This document shows, in pieces, positions 8,098-16,244 of a stretch of 64,000 bases of DNA. Position numbers and translations under genes: made by a program. The notes beneath the pieces were generated by a model. The model saw only the letters and a list, made by a program, of their open reading frames with translations. It was not told where the DNA came from and did no database searches. Numbering within the stretch: position 1 is the first letter of the stretch; every line of letters begins with the position of its first letter. Source of the DNA: JACVRU01 sp040902725 (GTDB lineage Bacteria; Actinomycetota; Thermoleophilia; Gaiellales; Gaiellaceae); assembly GCA_040902725.1 (NCBI GenBank), contig JBBDWU010000019.1, positions 1 to 64,000 on the forward strand, in the 5' to 3' direction.

Positions 8098-8915
8098 TCG
8101 TCTTCGGCATCACCGACCCGATCCAGGCGCCGCTCCACGAGCTGCTGATCTGGCTGCACACAACGGTCGGCCTCACGTGGGCGTGGTCGATCGTGGCCCT
8201 GACGATCCTCGTGCGCACGGTGCTGCTGCCGCTGACCGTCCGCCAGATCCACTCGATGCAGAACCTCCAGGCGCACGCGCCGGAGATGAAGGCGCTCCAG
8301 CAGAAGTACAAGGGCGACCGCCAGCGCATGAACGAAGAGCTGATGAAGTTCTACAAGGAGAACAAGATCAACCCGGCCGCCTCGTGCCTGCCGATCGTCG
8401 CGCAGATCCCGGTCTTCATCGCGCTCTTCTTCGTGCTCAAGGACTTCGAGAAGAACGTGCTGCCCGACTTCCCGGCGTCGGCGCTCGACTGGTTCGGCCT
8501 CGTCCCCAACATCACCGACAGCGCGAGCGACCACTGGTCGGGCTTCCTCCTGCTCGCGATCTACGCGATCAGCCAGACCACCTCGACGCTGCTCATGTCG
8601 ACGACGATGGAGCGGACGCAGCGGATCCTGCTCCTCGTTCTGCCGCTCGTCTTCCTGTTCTTCATCCTCAACTTCCCCGCCGGCCTCGTCCTCTACTGGG
8701 TGACGACGAACCTGTGGACGACGGGCCAGGGCCTGATCACGCGCCGGCTGATGCCGAAGCCGGCGCCGCCGCCGAAGAAGAGCTCGCGGACGCCTCCCAG
8801 GGCGGAGGCGGAAGCCGCGGTCGCCGCGACCGGGGACGGCCAGGCCCCCGCCACGCCGGCGAAGCCGACGGTGCGCAAGGTCAAGCGAAAGAAGAAGAAG
8901 CAGGCGCGGCGGTGA
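8094..8915 (+). CDS. yidC: YidC/Oxa1 family membrane protein insertase
   Basis: Integral membrane insertase and chaperone, 273 residues. Five hydrophobic segments are visible. The second includes ALTILVRTVLLPLTV, whose arginine corresponds to the positively charged groove residue of the YidC family. A cytoplasmic loop (KALQQKYKGDRQRMNEEL) follows, as in Gram-positive YidC. The C-terminus is a lysine- and arginine-rich tail (VRKVKRKKKKQARR), as in insertases that contact ribosomes directly. There is no large periplasmic domain and no lipobox. The stop overlaps khpB. Confidence 0.95.
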   Translation: MIVFGITDPIQAPLHELLIWLHTTVGLTWAWSIVALTILVRTVLLPLTVRQIHSMQNLQAHAPEMKALQQKYKGDRQRMNEELMKFYKENKINPAASCLPIVAQIPVFIALFFVLKDFEKNVLPDFPASALDWFGLVPNITDSASDHWSGFLLLAIYAISQTTSTLLMSTTMERTQRILLLVLPLVFLFFILNFPAGLVLYWVTTNLWTTGQGLITRRLMPKPAPPPKKSSRTPPRAEAEAAVAATGDGQAPATPAKPTVRKVKRKKKKQARR

Positions 8916-9595
8916 GCGAGGAGGCCCGCGAGCTGAGCGTCGAGACCACCGGCGAGACCGTCGGCGAGGCGAAGTGGGCCGCGCTACGGGAGCTCGAGAC
9001 GCTTCAGCCCGGGCTCGACAAGGAGGCGGTGCGCTTCCAGGTCGTCTCGGAAGGGGAGCGCGGGATCCTGGGCGTCGGCTACGCGCCGGCCCGCGTCGTG
9101 GCGAGCGTGGCCGAGGCGGAGGCGCAGGCGGACGGTGTGGAGGAGAGCGCTGCCGCCGCGCGCGTGCGCGAGCTGCTCCAGCGGGTCACTTCGGCGGCGG
9201 GCGTCTCCTGCCGGATCGTGATCGAGGAGGACCACGAGGAGGTGCGGGCGACGATCGCCGGCCCGGAGCTCGGCGTCCTCATCGGCCGGCACGGGCAGAC
9301 GATCGACGCGATCCAGTACCTCGCCAACGCCATCCGCTGGCGCTCCGGCGAGGAGCGGGAGGTCGTGGTCGACGCGGCCGGTTACCGCGCGCGGCGGCAG
9401 GCGACGCTCGAGACGCTCGCGCGGCGCACGGCGCGGCGGGTGGCCGACTCGGGCGAGCCCGAGCCGCTCGAGGCGATGACCCCGGTCGAGCGCCGGATCG
9501 TCCACCAGTTTCTTCAGGACGACCCCGACGTCGAGACGCGGAGCGAGGGCACCGAGCCGTACCGGCACGTGGTCGTCGTTCCCGTCGGTGAGTGA
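8912..9595 (+). CDS. khpB: KhpB/Jag-type RNA-binding protein (Jag_N, KH and R3H domains)
   Basis: A 227-residue cytoplasmic RNA-binding protein. The N-terminal Jag_N segment contains ERGILGVGYAPARV, the central KH domain has the GxxG loop in LIGRHGQTIDAIQYLAN, and the C-terminal R3H domain contains EPLEAMTPVERRIVHQFL. Relatives pair with KhpA and influence cell division and mRNA in Firmicutes; khpA is not in this window. GTG at 8912 overlaps the yidC stop, and the gene end overlaps rsmG by eight bases. Confidence 0.92.
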   Translation: MSEEARELSVETTGETVGEAKWAALRELETLQPGLDKEAVRFQVVSEGERGILGVGYAPARVVASVAEAEAQADGVEESAAAARVRELLQRVTSAAGVSCRIVIEEDHEEVRATIAGPELGVLIGRHGQTIDAIQYLANAIRWRSGEEREVVVDAAGYRARRQATLETLARRTARRVADSGEPEPLEAMTPVERRIVHQFLQDDPDVETRSEGTEPYRHVVVVPVGE

Positions 9596-10178
9596 CCCCC
9601 GGCTCGAGCGCTGGCTCGAGCGCGTGCTCGCCACGCCGGGGCTGACCTCGCTGCGCGATCCCGCCGAGGCACGGCGGGCCCTGCTCGAGGACAGCCTGCG
9701 CGGCGCCGAGCTAGTGGCGAGCTTCGAGGGGCCGGTGGTGGACGTCGGGTCGGGCGGCGGCGCGCCGGGAATCCCGCTGGCGGCCGCGCTGCCCGAGCGC
9801 GAGGTGGTGCTGCTCGAGTCGCAACGGCGGAAGTGCGACTTCCTGGAGTCGGTCGCGCGTGAGTTCCCGAACGTCCGGGTCGTCTGGGGGCGCGCAGAGG
9901 AGCAGGAGGTCGACCGCTTCGGAGTGGCCGTCGCGAAGGCGCTCGCCCAGCCGCCGGTGGCGCTCGAGTGGTGCCTGCCGCTCGTCCAGCCGGGGGGCGC
10001 GGCGATCCTTTGGGTTGGGCCGAGCGCCGACCTGGAAGCCGCGGCCGCGGCGGCGACGCAGCTCGCGGGCGGGCCTCCCGAGGAGCACGACGGCCTGCTC
10101 GTCGTGCGCAAGCTGGGGCCAACCCCGCCGGGCTTCCCGCGGCGTCCCGGGATCGCCCGGAAGCGTCCGCTCGCCTGA
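9588..10178 (+). CDS. rsmG: 16S rRNA (guanine527-N7)-methyltransferase RsmG (GidB)
   Basis: SAM-dependent methyltransferase for 16S rRNA G527. The SAM site VDVGSGGGAPGIPLA is followed by VLLESQRRKCDFLE, characteristic of the RsmG family. At 196 residues it is slightly short because the N-terminal helical part is trimmed. The GTG start overlaps khpB by GTGAGTGA. Loss of RsmG gives low-level streptomycin resistance in other bacteria. It directly precedes parAB, the common origin-proximal order. Confidence 0.93.
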   Translation: MSDPRLERWLERVLATPGLTSLRDPAEARRALLEDSLRGAELVASFEGPVVDVGSGGGAPGIPLAAALPEREVVLLESQRRKCDFLESVAREFPNVRVVWGRAEEQEVDRFGVAVAKALAQPPVALEWCLPLVQPGGAAILWVGPSADLEAAAAAATQLAGGPPEEHDGLLVVRKLGPTPPGFPRRPGIARKRPLA

Positions 10179-10191
10179 GTAGCCTGGTCAT

Positions 10192-10947
10192 GTGCCCGGC
10201 CGGATCTACGCGCTCGCGAACCAGAAGGGCGGCGTCGGGAAGACGACGACTGCCGTCAACCTGGCCGCCTGCCTCGCCGAGGCCGGCGAGCGGGCGCTCG
10301 TGGTCGACCTCGACCCGCAGGCGAACGCTACCTCGGGGCTAGGCGAGCGCGCGAACGGCACTTCCACGTACGACCTGCTCGACGGCGCGCCGCTCCGCGA
10401 TCTGATCCGGCGCACGCGCTTCGCCAACCTCGATCTCGTGCCCTCGAGGCCCGAGCTCGCGGGAGCGGCCGTGGAGCTGGCGCGCCGCGACGACGGCGAG
10501 CGGTATCTCGCCGGCTCGCTGGACGAGGCGCGCGAGCGCTACGACTTCGTCTTCCTCGACTGCCCGCCCTCGCTGGGGCCGCTGACCGTGAACGCACTCG
10601 CGGTCGCCGACCAGGTGCTCGTGCCGGTGCAGGCCGAGTACTACGCGCTCGAGGGGCTCGCTCAGCTGGTGGAGTCGATCGAGCTGGTGCGGCGCCGCCT
10701 GAACCCGGCCCTGCGGCTCGGCGGCGTCCTGATCACGATGGCGGACGGGCGGACCCGCCTGTCGGCGGACGTGGCCGCGGAGGTGCGACGGCACTTCGGT
10801 GCGCTCGTCTTCCAGACGGTCGTCCCGCGCAGCGTGCGTCTCGCGGAGGCGCCGAGTCACGGCCTCCCCGTGATCGCCTACGACCGGCGCTCCGCCGGGG
10901 CCGATGCCTACTACCGGGTGGCGATGGAGCTTGTCGAGCGTTCTTGA
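10192..10947 (+). CDS. parA: Chromosome partitioning ATPase ParA (Soj)
   Basis: Deviant Walker ATPase that binds DNA nonspecifically and moves ParB-bound origins. The signature NQKGGVGKTT spans residues 10-19 with the deviant lysine Lys12. The switch regions VVDLDPQANAT and FVFLDCPPSLG are intact. The length of 251 residues matches chromosomal Soj proteins. The GTG start at 10192 is 13 bases after rsmG. A gap of 147 bases containing a repeated structured element separates it from parB, which is unusual since most parAB pairs are tightly coupled. Confidence 0.95.
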   Translation: MPGRIYALANQKGGVGKTTTAVNLAACLAEAGERALVVDLDPQANATSGLGERANGTSTYDLLDGAPLRDLIRRTRFANLDLVPSRPELAGAAVELARRDDGERYLAGSLDEARERYDFVFLDCPPSLGPLTVNALAVADQVLVPVQAEYYALEGLAQLVESIELVRRRLNPALRLGGVLITMADGRTRLSADVAAEVRRHFGALVFQTVVPRSVRLAEAPSHGLPVIAYDRRSAGADAYYRVAMELVERS

Positions 10948-10983
10948 TCGCGGGCTGACCGCCCCCGTTCGTGCCCCCCGCGC

Positions 10984-11078
10984 GGCTGCAAAGCTGCGCG
11001 ATGCCGCGTCCTCGGTCGCGCCCGTAGCTTCCAGCTACGAACGCTCCCTGCGTCCTTGCCTCGCTTGCTTTTCGCTCG
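10984..11078 (+). repeat. Structured intergenic repeat, copy A (between parA and parB)
   Basis: A 95-base element sharing five exact blocks, in the same order and nearly the same spacing, with the complement of 58924-59019. The blocks are GGCTGCAAAGCT (10984-10995), a 21-base block at 11008-11028 that ends GCCCGTAGC, GCTACG (11034-11039), CGCTCCCTGCGTCC (11042-11055) and CTTTTCGCTCG (11068-11078). Spacers are 12, 5, 2 and 12 bases. The GTAGC and GCTAC arms form the core of a hairpin. It lies just upstream of the parB ribosome-binding site. Confidence 0.8.
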
Positions 11079-11094
11079 CGCTGGAGGCATGTCC

Positions 11095-11967
11095 GTGAGC
11101 GGTCAGCCCGCTGAAAGACGGGGACTCGGCCGCGGGCTCGAGGTCCTGATCGGCGGCGCCTACTCGGAGGCCCCCGAGCTTGTGAACCTGCGCGTCGACG
11201 AGATCCACCCGAACCCGCGCCAGCCGCGCCGCCAGCTCGATCACGAGGCGACCTCGGGACTCGCGGACTCGATCCGCGCCCAGGGCGTCCTCCAGCCGGT
11301 CGTGGTCCGCCCCCGCCCGGGCGGCGGCTACGAGCTGATCGCAGGCGAGCGTCGCTGGCGCGCGGCTCGTGAGGCAGGCCTGGCCGCGGTGCCCGCGCTC
11401 GTGCGCGAGGCCGACGACCGGGACTCGCTGCTGCTCGCGCTCGTCGAGAACGTCGCGCGCGAGGACCTCTCTCCGCTCGAGGAGGCGCGCGCGTACGCCG
11501 TGCTGCTGGACGAGTTCGCGCTCTCGCTCGGAGAGGTCGCCGAGCGGGTCGGCCGCTCGAAGCCTTCGGTGTCGAACCGGCTCCGGCTGCTCGAGCTCCC
11601 GCACGACGTGATGGGGATGCTCGAGCGCGGGCTGATCAGCGAGGGACACGGGCGCGCCGTGCTCGCCGTCCCCGATGACGACGGCCGGCGCCGGCTCGCC
11701 CAGCGGATCGTCCGCGAGGGCCTCTCCGTCCGGGCGGCGGAGAAGGCGGCGCGGTTCGCCGGCGCGCGGCAGAAGCCGCGGCGCAAGCACAAGATCCCGG
11801 TCGACCCGGCGCTCGCCGAGCGGGCCCGGGCCGTCGCCGCGCGGCTGACGGGACGCGAGACGCGCATCGCCTCCGGCCGGCTCGAGATCCAGTTCGCGGA
11901 CGAGACGGAGCTGGCCGAGCTCGTCGAGGCGCTCGAGACCGTCGAGCATCTCGCCGCGCCCGCGTAA
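11095..11967 (+). CDS. parB: Chromosome partitioning protein ParB (Spo0J)
   Basis: CTP-dependent DNA clamp that loads at parS sites. N-terminal features include NPRQPRRQL and the CTP-binding ELIAGERRWRAAREAGL; the helix-turn-helix reads GEVAERVGRSKPSVSNRLRLLELP. The C-terminal dimerisation part follows. I chose GTG at 11095 because GGAGG at 11083-11087 is seven bases upstream; the in-frame ATG at 11089 lies only one base after it. The result is 290 residues, typical for chromosomal ParB. Confidence 0.94.
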   Translation: MSGQPAERRGLGRGLEVLIGGAYSEAPELVNLRVDEIHPNPRQPRRQLDHEATSGLADSIRAQGVLQPVVVRPRPGGGYELIAGERRWRAAREAGLAAVPALVREADDRDSLLLALVENVAREDLSPLEEARAYAVLLDEFALSLGEVAERVGRSKPSVSNRLRLLELPHDVMGMLERGLISEGHGRAVLAVPDDDGRRRLAQRIVREGLSVRAAEKAARFAGARQKPRRKHKIPVDPALAERARAVAARLTGRETRIASGRLEIQFADETELAELVEALETVEHLAAPA

Positions 11968-12000
11968 CCGAATCGGGCACATCGTCGTTGAACAGGGGTC

Positions 12001-12249
12001 ATGCTCGACCCCCGTCTCCCTGACATCGAGTCGCTCGAGGCCATCTCGCAGGACGAGGAAGCCCGCGCGATCTTCCTCAGGATGGCCGCGATCTGGCGGG
12101 CCGGGCGGATGGAGAACTTCCTGGACCAGCTCGGCGCCGACGGCGAGGTCGACGACGAGACGAAGCTCCAGCTGGCGGAGCTCGGCCGAGACGAGTCGCT
12201 GCTGCTCGTCGTCGAGGACTACGTCCTCAACACCGTTCGTCTGCACTAA
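12001..12249 (+). CDS. Small acidic protein of unknown function
   Basis: An 82-residue acidic, mostly helical protein that I do not recognise. It is rich in Glu, Asp and Leu, with text such as DIESLEAISQDEEARAIFLRM and LAELGRDESLLLVVEDYVL. There is no signal peptide or membrane segment. The ATG at 12001 has AGGGG a few bases upstream. It follows parB by 33 bases in the same direction and is probably co-transcribed with parAB. Codon composition matches its neighbours, so I consider it real. Confidence 0.65.
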   Translation: MLDPRLPDIESLEAISQDEEARAIFLRMAAIWRAGRMENFLDQLGADGEVDDETKLQLAELGRDESLLLVVEDYVLNTVRLH

Positions 12250-12298
12250 GGCATCGCTCGCGGACGCGCTAGCCGCGGCTACACTCCGGCTCGCGCGC

Positions 12299-12372
<74 letters not shown>

Positions 12373-12427
12373 CTGCCCGCGGGTGGGTGGTCACAACGAG
12401 GGATGCGGAAGCGGCCCGTCCCGCCCG

Positions 12428-14416
12428 ATGGAGCGGGCAATGCGGCAAATCGTCTCGAGCCGGCCTGCGGCGGCCGCGCTCATCGTCATCTCGGCCGGCT
12501 TCGCGCTGTGCGCGGTCGAGTACTCGCTCCACCTCAGCGACGGGCTGCGATCTGCCCTGAACCTCTGGGTCTACAACAACGTCATGCTCGCCGCCGCCGC
12601 TGCGTGTGTCGCGCGTGGGGTGCTCGTGCGGCGCGACCGCGCCGCCTGGATCCTCGTCGGCGCCGCTGTCGCGGCCTGGGGAATCGGCGACACGATCTGG
12701 GTCTTCACGGTCGCGGACGACCCGAACGCCCCGTACCCCTCGGCGGCGGACGTGGGCTTCCTGGCTTTCTACCCCCCCGCCTACGTGGCGCTATTCCTGC
12801 TCCTGCGCAAGCGGATCGGCACCTGGCGCGCGAGCCTCTGGCTCGACGGCGTCATCGGCGCGCTGGCCGTTGCCGCGATCGGGACGGCGGTCGTCTTCCA
12901 GGCCGTGCTCGAGGCCACCGGGGGCTCCCCCGCCGCCGTTGCGACCAACCTCGCCTACCCCCTCGCCGACCTGACGCTGATCGCGCTCGTGGTCTGGGGG
13001 CTCGGCGTCACGGGCTGGCGCCCCGGCCGCACGTGGGGGCTGATCGGCGCCGGGCTGCTCGTCTTCTCGGTCAGCGACTCCCTCTACCTTTACGAGACCG
13101 CTGTCGGGACGTACGTGAACGGCGGCGTGACGGACATCGGCTGGCTGGCCGGCGGGGTCCTGCTCGCGTGGGCCGCGTGGCAGCCGCGCGAGGAGACGAC
13201 GCGGGCCGCCGTCGACGGCTGGGCGCTCCTGCTGGCGCCGGTCGGCTTCGGCCTCGCCGCGCTCGGCGTCCTGGTCTACGACCACGCGCACCGCGTCCAC
13301 GAGCTCGTGCTGGTGCTCGCCGCCACTGCGATCGCCGCCGTGATCGCCCGCATGGCGCTGGCCTTCGCCGAGAACGCTGCGATGGTCGCCGGCTCCCGGC
13401 TGGAGGCGCGAACCGATCTGCTGACCGGCCTCGGCAACCGCCGCAGGCTGATGAACGACCTGACGGACGCGCTCGAGGACGGGGCGAGCGACCTGGTGCT
13501 CGCGCTCTACGACCTGAACGGCTTCAAGCTCTACAACGACTCCTTCGGCCATCCTGCCGGCGACGCGCTGCTGGGCCGGCTCGGACAGAAGCTCGACGGC
13601 TTCGTCGGTGCCTGGGGCACGGCCTATCGAATGGGGGGCGACGAGTTCTGCATCCTGCTCCGCTCCGCGGGCACGAACGCGGCCGCCACCGTCGAGGGCG
13701 CCGCGGCCGCGCTGACCGAGCAAGGCGAGGGCTTCGCGATCAGCGCCGCGGTCGGCGCGGTCCGGCTTCCTGCCGAGGGCGCGACTCCGGCCGAGGCTCT
13801 GCGCCTGGCCGACCAGCGCATGTACGCGCACAAGCTCGGTGCGCGAGCTTCGGCCGGCGCCCAGTCGAGCTCGCTTCTGCTCCGTGTGCTCTCCGAGCGC
13901 CATCCGCAGCTCGGCGATCACGTCGCGGGCGTCGCGGACCTCGCGGAGTCGGTGGCGCGCGCGCTCGACCTCCCGCCCGAGGAAGTCCTCCGCGCCCGCA
14001 TTGCCGCGGAGCTGCACGACGTCGGGAAGATGGCGATCCCGGACGCGATCCTCGACAAGCCAGGCCCGCTGAGCGAAGAGGAGTGGACCTTCGTCCGCCG
14101 GCACCCGCTGATCGGCGAGCGCATCCTGCTCGCCTCGCCCGCGCTCGCCCACGTGGCGCGGCTCGTGCGCTCGACCCACGAGCGCGTCGACGGCGCCGGC
14201 TATCCCGACGGACTGGCCGGCGACGAGATCCCCCTCATCTCCCGGATCGTCTTCGTCTGCGACGCGTTCGACACCATGACCGCGAAGGGCTCGACCCCCG
14301 AGGAGGCCCTCGCCGAGCTCGCGCGCAACGCGGGCACGCAGTTCGACCCGGCGGTCGTCGGTGCGCTCCACGCCGCCCTCGCCACGCACGAGCAGGCGGT
14401 CGCAGTCGCCTCCTGA
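12428..14416 (+). CDS. Membrane protein with GGDEF and HD-GYP domains (cyclic-di-GMP turnover)
   Basis: A 663-residue signalling protein. Roughly residues 1-310 form about ten hydrophobic segments, a membrane sensor resembling those of actinobacterial diguanylate cyclases. The GGDEF domain has the intact catalytic motif at residues 403-407 (RMGGDEF) and DLLTGLGNRRRL upstream, so cyclase activity is expected. The C-terminal HD-GYP domain, which degrades cyclic-di-GMP in characterised relatives, has HDVGK near residue 530 and ERVDGAGYPDGL. The usual HHE is THE here. No inhibitory RxxD site is obvious. ATG at 12428 is preferred; an in-frame GTG at 12383 would add 15 unlikely residues. It follows tRNA-Ile and has its own unit. 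Confidence 0.88.
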   Translation: MERAMRQIVSSRPAAAALIVISAGFALCAVEYSLHLSDGLRSALNLWVYNNVMLAAAAACVARGVLVRRDRAAWILVGAAVAAWGIGDTIWVFTVADDPNAPYPSAADVGFLAFYPPAYVALFLLLRKRIGTWRASLWLDGVIGALAVAAIGTAVVFQAVLEATGGSPAAVATNLAYPLADLTLIALVVWGLGVTGWRPGRTWGLIGAGLLVFSVSDSLYLYETAVGTYVNGGVTDIGWLAGGVLLAWAAWQPREETTRAAVDGWALLLAPVGFGLAALGVLVYDHAHRVHELVLVLAATAIAAVIARMALAFAENAAMVAGSRLEARTDLLTGLGNRRRLMNDLTDALEDGASDLVLALYDLNGFKLYNDSFGHPAGDALLGRLGQKLDGFVGAWGTAYRMGGDEFCILLRSAGTNAAATVEGAAAALTEQGEGFAISAAVGAVRLPAEGATPAEALRLADQRMYAHKLGARASAGAQSSSLLLRVLSERHPQLGDHVAGVADLAESVARALDLPPEEVLRARIAAELHDVGKMAIPDAILDKPGPLSEEEWTFVRRHPLIGERILLASPALAHVARLVRSTHERVDGAGYPDGLAGDEIPLISRIVFVCDAFDTMTAKGSTPEEALAELARNAGTQFDPAVVGALHAALATHEQAVAVAS

Positions 14417-14461
14417 ATCGGAGGTTCGACCCCCGCCCCCAGAGCTATCATTGGCCGGGAG

Positions 14462-14953
14462 ATGCAGGAGATGGTCATCTACGGCGTCTCCTTCGACATG
14501 GTCGGGAAGCAGCCGATCGTGCTGCTGAAGACCGTCGACGGGAACCGCTTCCTGCCGATCTGGATCGGCCACAACGAAGCGGCGGCCATCCTCATGAAGC
14601 TGCAGGACGCATCGACGCCGCGGCCGATGACGCACGACCTGCTTACCGAGATGCTGGCCCAGCTCGAGGCGCAGGTCGTCCGCATCACCGTCACCGAGAT
14701 GCGAGACAGCACCTACTTCGCCGAGATCACCGTGCAGCAGAACGGCTCCGAGATCCAGATCGACTCCCGCCCGTCCGACGCGATCGCGCTGGCGATCAGG
14801 GCCGAGGCGCCGATCTATGCGGCCGACGACGTGATCGAGGAGTCCGCGATCGAGTTCGAGGGCGAGGAGAACCAGGAGGAGATGGTCGCCGAGTTCAAGC
14901 GCTTCCTCGACCGCGTCACGCCCGCCGAGTTCGAGACCGGCGACGAGGCTTAG
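14462..14953 (+). CDS. Bifunctional nuclease family protein (DUF151)
   Basis: A 163-residue DUF151 protein. Family hallmarks LPIWIGHNEAAAI, RPMTHDLL and SRPSDAIALAIRAEAPIY are all present. Plant and mycobacterial members have been reported to have nuclease activity, but the physiological role is uncertain. The C-terminal 30 residues are acidic. The ATG lies 45 bases after the GGDEF/HD-GYP gene. Its stop overlaps the stop of the decayed L,D-transpeptidase on the other strand. Confidence 0.88.
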   Translation: MQEMVIYGVSFDMVGKQPIVLLKTVDGNRFLPIWIGHNEAAAILMKLQDASTPRPMTHDLLTEMLAQLEAQVVRITVTEMRDSTYFAEITVQQNGSEIQIDSRPSDAIALAIRAEAPIYAADDVIEESAIEFEGEENQEEMVAEFKRFLDRVTPAEFETGDEA

Positions 14954-15157
14954 ACGTACACGTAGACGCTCTGGCCGTGCGCGAAGCGCGCGTGGAGCCG
15001 GGGCGCGATCCACATCGGGACGCGGACGCAGCCGTGGGAGGCCGGATAGGCGGGCACGTCGGGGTACCCGTGGATCGCGAAGGCCGCGCAGAGGCGCGGT
15101 GGGCTCGGCCGTCGCGGGCGTGCCGAGGGCGATCGCCGCGGCGAGCAGCCAGCTCAC
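14950..15157 (-). pseudogene. Remnant of a secreted L,D-transpeptidase (YkuD family)
   Basis: Reading the minus strand from GTG at 15157 gives a signal peptide (MSWLLAAAIALGTPATAEP) that overlaps the upstream protease stop as GTGA. After about 25 codons the frame is lost. In another frame the end of a YkuD domain follows: AIHGYPDVPAYPASHGCVRVP, with the catalytic SHGC cysteine and histidine, running to TAA at 14950. The length of 208 bases is not a multiple of three. The roughly 100-200 residues that normally separate these parts are absent. I read this as an internal deletion with a frameshift, though a sequencing or assembly gap cannot be excluded. Intact enzymes make 3-3 peptidoglycan cross-links. 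Confidence 0.75.
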
Positions 15158-15813
15158 ACGAACACGCCGACGATCACGGCGATTGCATTGAACACGCCGT
15201 GGAGGACCATGCCGGGAAAGACGCTGCCCGTGCGCGCTCGAAGCCACGCCAGGCCGAGGCCGAACGCGACGAGCACGGGCAGGGCGAGCACCAGCCCGTG
15301 CGCGAGCCCGAACAGGATCGACGTGCCGGCGATCGCCGCGAGCCGGCCGTAGCGCTCGAGCAGGCTGTAGCCCGCCCCGCGGAAGACGAGCTCCTCGACG
15401 ACGGGAACGACGATCGCCGTCGCGGCGGCGTTGGCGGCGAACGGCGCGGCTCGGTCCGCGTCCCACTCCTGGGGCACGATCCCCTGCTCCTCCCCGGGAT
15501 GCAGCAGCGGCTCGAGCAGCGCCCCGAGCACGAACGTGGCGACGAAGATCCCCCCGACCCAGGCGAACGCCGCCCGCCACGAGTGCGGCTGCCGCAGCGC
15601 TAGCAGCTCGGCCGCGGGCCCTCGGTGGACGATCCACAGCAGCACCAGCCCCATCACCGCGGACGCGATCAGCACGCCGGCGAAGGAGTCCCACAGGTAG
15701 AGGACGTCTTCCTCGGGCCGCGGTGACGAGTAGGCGAGCGCGATCAGCGCGCCGACCAGCGCGAGCCAGCCGATGAGGCGCCCGCTCACGTCGAACCTCG
15801 CCAGCCCCGCCAC
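15154..15813 (-). CDS. CPBP family intramembrane metalloprotease
   Basis: A 219-residue polytopic membrane protein of the CPBP (Abi, CAAX protease-like) family. The three catalytic motifs are EELVFRG (EExxxR), FGLAHG (FxxxH) and LHGVFNA (HxxxN). About six to seven hydrophobic segments are visible. Substrates are unknown; some relatives give bacteriocin immunity. The start is GTG at 15813, with a second GTG at 15789. It once preceded a coupled L,D-transpeptidase. It diverges from the DUF2203 gene with only 20 bases between the starts. Confidence 0.88.
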   Translation of the reverse strand: MAGLARFDVSGRLIGWLALVGALIALAYSSPRPEEDVLYLWDSFAGVLIASAVMGLVLLWIVHRGPAAELLALRQPHSWRAAFAWVGGIFVATFVLGALLEPLLHPGEEQGIVPQEWDADRAAPFAANAAATAIVVPVVEELVFRGAGYSLLERYGRLAAIAGTSILFGLAHGLVLALPVLVAFGLGLAWLRARTGSVFPGMVLHGVFNAIAVIVGVFV

Positions 15814-15833
15814 CAGCGGCGATAGTAGTCGGC

Positions 15834-16226
15834 GTGCGGACGTTCACCCTGGCCGAGGCGAATGCGTTGCTGAAGCGCGTGCGCCCGCTCGCGGAGGCGC
15901 TCGTCGAGCACAAGGGCTCGCTCGACGAGGCTGAGGCGGCGCGCGCCGAGCTGCTCGGCCACATCGCCGGCAACGGCGGCGACATCACCCCCGGTGACGT
16001 GACCGAGGCGGCCGAGCGCGTCAGGAGCGAGGCGGCTGAGCTGGCGGGCATCCTCGACGAGCTCCAGGGCTACGGCGTGCGGGTGAAGGACCTCGACCTC
16101 GGCCTGCTGGACTTTCCGTCGGTGCGCGACGGGGAGCCTGTCCTGCTCTGCTGGCAGGTGGGCGAGGCCGAGATCGGCTACTGGCACGGCCAGGAGGAGG
16201 GCTATGCCGGCAGGAAGCCGCTCTGA
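15834..16226 (+). CDS. DUF2203 family protein
   Basis: A 130-residue soluble protein. The text FTLAEANALLKRVRPL, the helical middle, VKDLDLGLLDFPSVRDGEPVLLCWQVGEAEIGYWH and the final GYAGRKPL match DUF2203, a family of unknown function found widely in actinobacteria and Bacillus relatives. No catalytic motif is evident. GTG at 15834 starts it. It lies 19 bases before mscS and may be co-transcribed with it. Confidence 0.85.
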   Translation: MRTFTLAEANALLKRVRPLAEALVEHKGSLDEAEAARAELLGHIAGNGGDITPGDVTEAAERVRSEAAELAGILDELQGYGVRVKDLDLGLLDFPSVRDGEPVLLCWQVGEAEIGYWHGQEEGYAGRKPL

Positions 16227-16244
16227 GCGTCGAATGAGCCGCTG

